A stretch of DNA of 64,000 bases from Embleya sp051903075 (GTDB taxonomy: Bacteria > Actinomycetota > Actinomycetes > Streptomycetales > Streptomycetaceae): positions 6,386,001-6,450,000 of the forward strand of contig NZ_CP182422.1 of NCBI RefSeq assembly GCF_051903075.1, read 5' to 3'. Below are positions 54,550 through 64,000 of the stretch, piece by piece. The notes beneath the pieces were generated by a model. The model was not told where the DNA came from. It ran no database searches and was given only the letters and a program-made list of their open reading frames with translations. A program made the position numbers and the translations under genes. The stretch's first letter is position 1, and each line of letters begins with the position of its first letter.

Positions 54550-55169
54550 CCTCAGGCAACGCCCACCACGACCTGCTGCTGCTCGCCGCCGACCGCAAGT
54601 CGGCGGAGGTGACGGACTGGGGCGGTCGCATCCTCTGGATCGGCATCTGCCTCGTCTTCGTCCTCGGCATCTACCTGCTGATGTGGCGCGCCTGGAAGAA
54701 GCGCGGTCAACGCCAGGCCGCGCTTCCCGAGCTGCACACCGCGCCCGAGTCCGGCGCCGCGCCGCTGCTGCCGCCGCTGGTCGGCCGCTACTTCGGCAGC
54801 ACCACCGCCGGCGACTGGCTGGACCGGGTGGTCGCTCACGGTCTGGGCACCCGCAGCCCGGTCGAGCTGACCCTGCGCGCCGACGGCCTGGTGGTCGAGC
54901 GACCCGCCGCGACCGACTTCTTCGTCCCCGCCGCCGCGCTCACCGGTGTGCGGCACGAGAAGGGCATCGCCGGGAAGGTGCTGCCCGAGGGCGGCCTGCT
55001 GGTGATCACCTGGACGCACGGCGACACCACGCTCGATTCGGGCTTTCGCGGCGACCACCCCGACGACCACGACGCGTGGATCGAGACCATCACCCGGCTG
55101 ATCGCCGGGGATCCGCCGGCGACCGCCGGCGCGGCTGTAATGAACCACCAGGAAGGATCGGTCACGTGA
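54546..55169 (+). CDS. Single-pass membrane protein with PH-like domain, inside pyr operon
   Basis: The product has 207 residues. One membrane helix (ILWIGICLVFVLGIYLLMWRAW, about residues 29-50) is followed by a linker. A beta-rich domain (VELTLRADGLVVERPAATDF through ITWTHGDTTLDSGF) then resembles bacterial PH-like domains. It has no known pyrimidine function, yet overlaps both pyrC (GTGA) and carA (GTGA), so it is translated as part of the operon. I recall the same position being occupied in other streptomycete pyr operons. The start codon is GTG 54546. Confidence 0.85.
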   Translation: MTSGNAHHDLLLLAADRKSAEVTDWGGRILWIGICLVFVLGIYLLMWRAWKKRGQRQAALPELHTAPESGAAPLLPPLVGRYFGSTTAGDWLDRVVAHGLGTRSPVELTLRADGLVVERPAATDFFVPAAALTGVRHEKGIAGKVLPEGGLLVITWTHGDTTLDSGFRGDHPDDHDAWIETITRLIAGDPPATAGAAVMNHQEGSVT

Positions 55170-56300
55170 CCGCAATGACCGGACGGGCCACGACGCCTGC
55201 GGTGCTCGTCCTCGAGGACGGACGCACATTCCGCGGCAGCGCCTACGGCGCGGTGGGGGAGACGTTCGGCGAGGCGGTGTTCTCCACCGGCATGTCGGGC
55301 TACCAGGAGACCCTGACCGACCCCTCGTACCACCGCCAGGTCGTGGTGATGACCGCCCCGCACGTCGGCAACACCGGCGTCAACGACGAGGACCCCGAGT
55401 CGTCGCGCATCTGGGTCTCCGGCTACGTCGTCCGCGACCCCGCCCGGGTGCCCTCCAACCACCGCTCGCGCCGCTCACTCGACGACGAACTGACGCGCTA
55501 CGGCGTGGTCGGCATCAGCGGTGTCGACACCCGCGCGCTGACCCGGCACCTGCGCGAGCGCGGCGCGATGCGGGTCGGCATCTTCTCCGGCGACGCCGCG
55601 CACGCCGACGAGGCCGCGCTGCTCGAGCGGGTGCGCACCAGCCCCGAGATGGCCGGCGCCGACCTCGCCGAACAGGTCAGCACCGACGCCGCCTACGTGG
55701 TCCCCGCGATCGGCGCCAAACGCTTCACCGTCGCCGCGCTCGACCTGGGCATCAAGGGTATGACCCCGCACCGGATGGCCGAGCGCGGCATCGAGGTGCA
55801 CGTGCTGCCCGCGACCGCGACCCTGGAGGACGTCAACGCCGTCGCCCCCGACGGGGTGTTCTTCTCCAACGGCCCCGGCGACCCGGCCACCGCGACCCAC
55901 CAGATCGAGCTGCTGCGCGCGGTCCTGGACCAGGGCACCCCGTTCTTCGGGATCTGCTTCGGCAACCAGCTGCTCGGGCGTGCGCTCGGCTTCGGCACCT
56001 ACAAGCTCAAGTACGGCCACCGCGGCATCAACCAGCCCGTGCAGGACCGCACGACCGGCAAGGTCGAGGTGACCGCGCACAACCACGGCTTCGCCGTGGA
56101 CGCGCCGCTGGACACCGTCTCGGACACCCCGTACGGGCGCGCCGAGGTCAGCCACGTGTGCCTCAACGACGACGTGGTCGAGGGCCTGCGGCTGCTCGAC
56201 CGGCCCGCGTTCAGCGTGCAGTACCACCCGGAGGCCGCGGCCGGACCGCACGACTCCGCCTACCTGTTCGACCGTTTCGTCACGCTGATGGAGACCAAGA

Positions 56301-56308
<8 letters not shown>
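55166..56308 (+). CDS. carA: Carbamoyl-phosphate synthase, small subunit
   Basis: The product has 380 residues and is the glutamine amidotransferase subunit. The N-terminal domain starts near VLVLEDGRTFRGSAYG. The class I triad is the Cys in FFGICFGNQLLG and the His/Glu in SVQYHPEAAAGPHD. I chose GTG 55166 because GGAAGGAT lies seven bases upstream and it overlaps the previous stop; ATG 55175 is too far from the site. The stop lies 8 bases inside carB. Confidence 0.96.
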
Positions 56309-59612
<3,304 letters not shown>

Positions 59613-59620
59613 CGACACCG

Positions 59621-60472
59621 ATGGCACTTCCCCTGCAGGTGCAGGCGGAGATCGTCGGCCGCGAACCCGCGGGCGCGTACCACCGCCTGGTGCTGCGCGC
59701 CCCCGGGATCGCCGCCCGCGTCGAACCCGGTCACTTCGTCGCCGTGGCGATCGGCGGCGTGGACTCGGCGATGCTGCTGCGCCGCGCGTTCTCCATCCAC
59801 CGCGCCGACCCGGCCGCCGAGACCATCGACGTGGTCTTCGCCGAGGCCGGGCGCGGCACCCGCGAGTTGGCCCGGCTTCGGGTGGGCGACAGCGTGAACG
59901 TGGTCGCGCCGCTGGGCACGCCGTTCCCGCTTCCGGCCGAGCCGGTCAGCGCGGTGATGGTGGCCGGCGGCTACGGCAGCGCGCCGATGTTCGCGCTCGC
60001 CGAGCGGATCGTCGCCGACGGCGGCTCGGTCGCCTTCGTGCTCGGCGCGGCGACGGCGGAGCGGCTGTACGGCGTGGACCAGGCGCAGGCGATCACCGAG
60101 GACGTGGTGGTCACCACCGACGACGGCTCGGAGGGTGTGCGCGGCTTCGTCACCGGGCCGCTGCCCGAGGTGCTGACCGCGGTGGAGGCCGACGTCGTCT
60201 ACGCGTGCGGGCCGATGGGCATGCTGCGCGCGGTCACCGAGGTGGCGAGCGCGCACGACGCGCGTGTGTTCACCGCGGTCGAGGAGTCGATGGCGTGCGG
60301 CGTCGGGGTATGCATGACGTGCGTGCTCCCGGTGGTCGGCGACGACGGCGTCAGCCGGTTCGTCCGCTCGTGTGTGGACGGCCCGTGCTTCGACGGCACC
60401 AAGGTGCGCTGGGACGACGCCGGCACGATTCCGGCGGACATCGAGGGCGCAGCGGCGATGGGAGCGCACTGA
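59621..60472 (+). CDS. pyrK: Dihydroorotate dehydrogenase electron-transfer subunit
   Basis: The product has 283 residues. An FAD-binding ferredoxin-reductase-like domain (LRRAFSIHRAD, then APLGTPFPLP) is followed by an NAD-binding domain (VMVAGGYGSAPMFALAE). The C-terminal [2Fe-2S] site has four cysteines in CGVGVCMTC and the later SCVDGPCF segment. It passes electrons from PyrD to NAD. It lies eight bases after carB and overlaps pyrD by one base. Confidence 0.96.
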   Translation: MALPLQVQAEIVGREPAGAYHRLVLRAPGIAARVEPGHFVAVAIGGVDSAMLLRRAFSIHRADPAAETIDVVFAEAGRGTRELARLRVGDSVNVVAPLGTPFPLPAEPVSAVMVAGGYGSAPMFALAERIVADGGSVAFVLGAATAERLYGVDQAQAITEDVVVTTDDGSEGVRGFVTGPLPEVLTAVEADVVYACGPMGMLRAVTEVASAHDARVFTAVEESMACGVGVCMTCVLPVVGDDGVSRFVRSCVDGPCFDGTKVRWDDAGTIPADIEGAAAMGAH

Positions 60473-61509
60473 TGACCGACGGCTACGGCGGTTTCGCCGA
60501 CAATTTCGCCGACAACGAGGACGCGGGCGACTTCGACGACGCGCCGCCGTCCACGATCATGCTGCCGGGCGGCGGGATCGACCTGGCCACCCGGATCGGC
60601 TCCACCCTGCTGCCGAACCCGGTGACCACGGCCTCGGGCTGCGCCGGGTACGGCAAGGAGTTGGCCAAGTTCTTCGAGCCGGCCGCGATCGGCGCGGTGG
60701 TCACCAAGACGATCATGCCGTACCCGCGTTCGGGTCGGGCCACCCCGCGGATGGCCGAGACGCCGTCCGGGATGCTCAACTCGATCGGCCTCCAGGGCCC
60801 CGGGATCGACGCCTTCGTCGAGCGCGACCTGCCGTGGTTGGCGGCGCGCGGCGGGCGCACGATCGTGTCCATCGCGGGCGGGCACGTGGACGACTTCGTG
60901 GCGCTGGCCGAGCGGCTCAAGGGCGCGCCCGGCGTGGTCGGCATCGAGGCCAACATCTCGTGTCCGAACGTGGCCAACCGCGGCCAGGTGTTCGCCTGCA
61001 ACCCGGCCACGTCCTACGACGTGATCCGGGCGGTCCGCGACGTGGCGGACCCGCAGGTGCCGGTGCTGGCCAAGCTCTCGCCGGACGTGACGTCGATCGT
61101 GGACATCGCCCGGGCGTGCGTCGAGGCGGGCGCCGACGGCCTGTCGATGATCAACACGCTGCTCGGCATGGCGATCGACCCGGACACGATGAAGCCGGTG
61201 CTCGCGGGCATCACCGGCGGGCTCTCCGGCCCGGCGGTGCGGCCGGTCGCGGTGCGCTGCGTCTACCAGGTGCACGCGGCGATGCTGGACGGGCAGATGG
61301 CGCAGGTGCCGATCGTGGGCATGGGCGGCATCCGGACCGGTCTGGACGCGCTGGAGTTCATCCTGGCCGGCGCGGCGGCCGTGTCGGTGGGCACGGTGAT
61401 CTTCAACGATCCGTCCTCGCCGGTGCGGATCCTGGACGAGTTGCGGGCGGCGTTGATCGCCCGCGGTTTCGGATCGCTGGAGGCGGCGATCGGGTACGCG
61501 CACCGCTGA
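60472..61509 (+). CDS. pyrD: Dihydroorotate dehydrogenase, class 1B
   Basis: The product has 345 residues. The FMN/orotate signatures are NPVTTASGCAGYGKEL, the catalytic cysteine in ANISCPNVANRG (cysteine marks class 1B), and GMGGIRTGLDALEFILAGA. With adjacent pyrK this is the NAD-linked heterotetrameric enzyme. An acidic N-terminal extension of about 30 residues (GGFADNFADNEDAGDFDD) is unusual for the family. It overlaps pyrK by one base. Confidence 0.96.
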   Translation: MTDGYGGFADNFADNEDAGDFDDAPPSTIMLPGGGIDLATRIGSTLLPNPVTTASGCAGYGKELAKFFEPAAIGAVVTKTIMPYPRSGRATPRMAETPSGMLNSIGLQGPGIDAFVERDLPWLAARGGRTIVSIAGGHVDDFVALAERLKGAPGVVGIEANISCPNVANRGQVFACNPATSYDVIRAVRDVADPQVPVLAKLSPDVTSIVDIARACVEAGADGLSMINTLLGMAIDPDTMKPVLAGITGGLSGPAVRPVAVRCVYQVHAAMLDGQMAQVPIVGMGGIRTGLDALEFILAGAAAVSVGTVIFNDPSSPVRILDELRAALIARGFGSLEAAIGYAHR

Positions 61510-61660
61510 GCGCGAGACGTGGGTGGGGGCGATGCCGGTACGGACGGGGTTCGTGCCGGCATCGCCGTGTCCGGGCCCGGGTGTGGTCCGGCCCCGGGCG
61601 TGGTCCGTGTCCGGACCTGTGGGCGGACGAATTTTCGATGTCGAGGAGAGTGGGATTCCG

Positions 61661-62356
61661 ATGAGCAACCTCGCACCCGTGGCGGTGGCCCTGGACGCCC
61701 CGGACCTGGACCGCGCGCTCGCGTGGGCCAAGGCCGCGGGCCCGTACGTGAGCACGGTCAAGGTCGGCCTGGAGGTCTTCCTGCGCGATGGTGCGGACGC
61801 GGTGGCGGGCGCCCGGGAGGCCAGCGGCGGCCGGGACGTGTTCCTGGACCTGAAGCTGCACGACATCCCGAACACGGTGGCCGGCGCGGTGCGTTCGGTG
61901 GCCCGGCTGGCGCCGACCTACCTGACGGTGCACGCGAGCGGCGGGACGGCGATGATCCGGGCCGCGGCGGACGCGGCGCCCGACGTGAACATCGTCGCGG
62001 TGACCGTGCTGACCTCGATGGCCGAGGCCGACCTGGCCGCGGTCGGGCTGGCCGGTCCCTCGATCGAGGCGGCCCGGCGGCTGGCGGGGCTCGCGGTCGC
62101 GGCGGGCGCCCGGGCGATCGTGTGCTCGCCGCGCGAGGTGGCGGCGGTGCGGGCCGAGGTGGGGGCGGGCATCGTGCTGATCACGCCGGGCGTACGACCG
62201 GCCGGGGCGGCGCTCGGCGACCAGAGTCGGGTGGCCACGCCGGAGCGGGCGTTGGCGGACGGTGCGGACCTGCTGGTGATCGGCCGGCCGATCACCGGTG
62301 CGGCGGACGTCGCCGAGGCGGCGCGCACGATCGCGGCGGGCCTGGCGGCGCGGTAG
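61661..62356 (+). CDS. pyrF: Orotidine-5'-phosphate decarboxylase
   Basis: The product has 231 residues. The active-site motif is VFLDLKLHDIPNTV with the catalytic Lys/Asp, and the second signature is VLITPGVRPAG. It makes UMP. The sequence is of the shorter, PyrF type 1 group. The ATG at 61661 has a GAGGAG about 12 bases upstream. The 150 bases before it contain no gene. It closes the operon; pyrE is not in the window. Confidence 0.95.
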   Translation: MSNLAPVAVALDAPDLDRALAWAKAAGPYVSTVKVGLEVFLRDGADAVAGAREASGGRDVFLDLKLHDIPNTVAGAVRSVARLAPTYLTVHASGGTAMIRAAADAAPDVNIVAVTVLTSMAEADLAAVGLAGPSIEAARRLAGLAVAAGARAIVCSPREVAAVRAEVGAGIVLITPGVRPAGAALGDQSRVATPERALADGADLLVIGRPITGAADVAEAARTIAAGLAAR

Positions 62357-63277
62357 CGGCGTGGCGGGGCGGCGGGGGCGGCGGAGCCCCGTTCGTCCCG
62401 CTTGTCCGCACTCGTCGCCCCCTACCGGCACCCGGTGGACGGAGCTCAAACGTGGGATGGCCCACGGATGCCACTGGGACGGCCGTGCGGAGCCCGCCCA
62501 CCCCTCCGGGCCCCAGGGCACCGAACCCGGCCACCGGGCCCCCGAGGGCCGCCCCGGACGCCTGCGCCGGCCGAGCACGCCCACCTCGGCGTGAAGTACC
62601 CCCGCGCTGCGGGCCGGCCGCGCCGCCGCCTGCAGCCCGCCCGGGTCGGCGCCCGCCGTCCGTGCCGACCGGCTCTCTCCGCGCCGACCCGCTCCGTCCG
62701 CGCCGCTCCTGTTCGCGCCGATCCGTCCGCGCGAGCCCGCGTCGGCGCCCGCCGCCTGCGCCGGCCGTGCCGACCGGCTCCCACTCCCGACCCCCGTCCG
62801 TGCCGACCGACCCCCGTCCGTGCCGTCCGGCTCCCGCCGTGCCGTCCGGCTCCCGCCGCGTCGACCGCGCCGTCCGGCTCCCGCCGCGTCGGTCCGCTTC
62901 CTCTGCGCCGACCGGCTTCGTGCGCGTCGACCCGCTTGCTCCGCCGACCGGCCGGATGGCTCGTCGATTGCATGGGGTCGATCGTGGTGCCGTTGCGCAA
63001 GGGTGGTGGGAGGGGGTGCGGGGGCGTGGATGTGCTTCTCGGGGGCCCGGATTCGTTCGACGCTCCGTCAGGTTTGGGTTTTGGTGCAGGTAGCCGGGCT
63101 TTTCCCATCGATTCGGGCGACGCAGACCGATTCGCCGACTAGGCTCCCTCGTGAGCCGGCCCGGTGGAGTGTCGCGCGTTGCCGCGGACGCTCTGACCAG
63201 CTAGGTTCCACTGTTTGTTGGTGGCCGTCCGAGCCGGGCGGCCTTGAGGATCGCAACGAAGTCCGAGGTGACACGGC
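62357..63277. repeat. Repeat-rich non-coding gap before mihF
   Basis: About 920 bases contain no convincing gene. From about 62650 to 62960 it is made of degenerate short units of the pattern GTGCCGTCCGGCTCCCGCC and GTGCCGACCGGCTCCC. The last 300 bases (from about 62975) are less repetitive, more AT-balanced, and probably hold the mihF promoter. Confidence 0.6.
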
Positions 63278-63601
63278 GTGGCTCTCCCACCCCTGACCCC
63301 CGAAGAACGCGCGGATGCGCTCGCCAAAGCCGCTGCGGCTCGGCGGGAGCGCGCCGAGGTGAAGAACCGGCTCAAGAACTCCGGTGCTTCGCTCAGCGAC
63401 GTCATCAAGGAGGGCAAGGACAATCCGGTAGTGGGCAAGATGAAGGTCTCCGCCCTCCTGGAATCCCTCCCCGGCGTCGGCAAGGTGCGCGCCAAGCAGC
63501 TCATGGAGAAGCTGAACATTTCCGAGACCCGGCGCGTCCGCGGTCTCGGCACGAACCAGATCGCAGCACTCGAACGGGAATTCGGTGGCTCCGCGTCCTG
63601 A
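63278..63601 (+). CDS. mihF: Actinobacterial integration host factor (mIHF/sIHF)
   Basis: The product has 107 residues, the size of the streptomycete protein. It is a small nucleoid-associated protein with an N-terminal helical region (LTPEERADALAKAAAARRER). A helix-hairpin-helix-like DNA-binding part has the signature LESLPGVGKVRAKQLMEKL and RRVRGLGTNQ. It is unrelated to the E. coli IHF family. The GTG at 63278 has GAGGTG eight bases upstream. mihF immediately before gmk is typical. Confidence 0.96.
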   Translation: MALPPLTPEERADALAKAAAARRERAEVKNRLKNSGASLSDVIKEGKDNPVVGKMKVSALLESLPGVGKVRAKQLMEKLNISETRRVRGLGTNQIAALEREFGGSAS

Positions 63602-64000
63602 CGCGGGCGCCGGCATCGATCCCCGTACCGTGCACGGCACCCGTCGACTCATCGTGCTCTCCGGCCCCTCCGGGGTCGGCAAGAGCACGGTGGTCGCCGA
63701 CCTGCGCCGCCGTCACCCCGAGGTTTGGCTGTCTGTGTCCGCGACCACACGTAGACCCCGTCCCGGGGAAACCGACGGTGTGGAGTACCACTTCACCGAC
63801 GGCGATCAGTTCGACAAACTGATCGCCTCGGATGAATTGCTCGAATGGGCCGAATTCGCCGGGAACTGTTATGGAACCCCGCGACAGCCCGTGCTCGAAC
63901 GGCTTGACGCCGATGTTCCGACCCTGCTGGAAATCGACCTGCAGGGCGCCCGGCAGGTGCGGCAGGCGATGCCCGAGGCACGCCTGGTGTTCCTCGCCCC
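63585..64000 (+). CDS. gmk: Guanylate kinase, 5' part
   Basis: About 138 residues are visible before the window edge. The P-loop is LSGPSGVGKSTVV, followed by SVSATTRRPRPGETDGVEYHF and the GMP-binding EWAEFAGNCYGTPR segment. It phosphorylates GMP to GDP. I chose GTG 63585, which overlaps the end of mihF; a GTG at 63633 is also possible. The 3' part lies outside the window. Confidence 0.9.
   Translation, partial: MAPRPDAGAGIDPRTVHGTRRLIVLSGPSGVGKSTVVADLRRRHPEVWLSVSATTRRPRPGETDGVEYHFTDGDQFDKLIASDELLEWAEFAGNCYGTPRQPVLERLDADVPTLLEIDLQGARQVRQAMPEARLVFLA

Overview
This 64 kb window is a stretch of a very high-GC actinomycete chromosome. The evidence for Streptomycetales is the BldD developmental regulator with two matching BldD boxes upstream, the actinobacterial IHF (mIHF), an IdeR/DmdR-type iron box, frequent GTG/TTG starts, and the gene order secD-secF-apt-relA, hisS-aspS, rpsD-alaS-ruvX-mltG-aro, pepQ-efp-nusB, bldD-pyr-carAB and mihF-gmk, which I recall as the order typical of Streptomyces-like genomes. 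The exact genus cannot be read from the sequence.

Layout. 1-4.8 kb: end of secD, secF, apt and the (p)ppGpp synthetase/hydrolase relA. 5.4-11.6 kb: a DUF349 coiled-coil gene and a membrane-anchored cyclophilin on the minus strand, then a metallo-beta-lactamase-fold hydrolase, hisS and aspS. 11.7-24.5 kb: a looser region with two unknown genes, a von Willebrand A protein, rarA, a large FtsX-type permease without its ATPase, an alpha/beta hydrolase, a ThrE-type exporter and an iron-box-linked DUF2470 gene. 24.7-36 kb: rpsD, two small membrane-associated genes, alaS, ruvX, mltG and a shikimate cluster (aroE, a prepilin-type peptidase, aroC-aroK-aroB-aroQ), mostly with 1-4 bp overlaps. 36-40.4 kb: an unusual serine protease/alpha-beta hydrolase fusion divergent from pepQ-efp-nusB. 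40.5-50.6 kb: accessory genes between nusB and bldD (two DUF202 genes, a methyltransferase, MarR, a DHA2-type drug exporter with divergent TetR, about 2.6 kb of repeats, and a sugar-type MFS permease with divergent LacI). 50.7-62.4 kb: bldD divergent from the complete pyrimidine operon pyrR-pyrB-pyrC-(membrane gene)-carA-carB-pyrK-pyrD-pyrF. 63.3-64 kb: mihF and the start of gmk.

How the genes work together. The pyr operon encodes all steps to UMP except PyrE (orotate phosphoribosyltransferase). Its leader folds into a hairpin that pairs the pyrR ribosome binding site, which fits PyrR-mediated translational control. The aro genes give most of the route from DAHP to chorismate. RelA (stringent response), BldD (development) and mIHF (nucleoid) are global regulators.

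The most distinctive non-gene feature is a set of GC-rich tandem and interspersed repeats in nearly every longer non-coding gap: 33-bp, 38-bp, 56-bp and 20-bp units, a 246-bp duplication with an inverted partial copy, and an approximately 100-bp interspersed element. The most interesting protein is the trypsin-like/alpha-beta hydrolase fusion at 36-38 kb.
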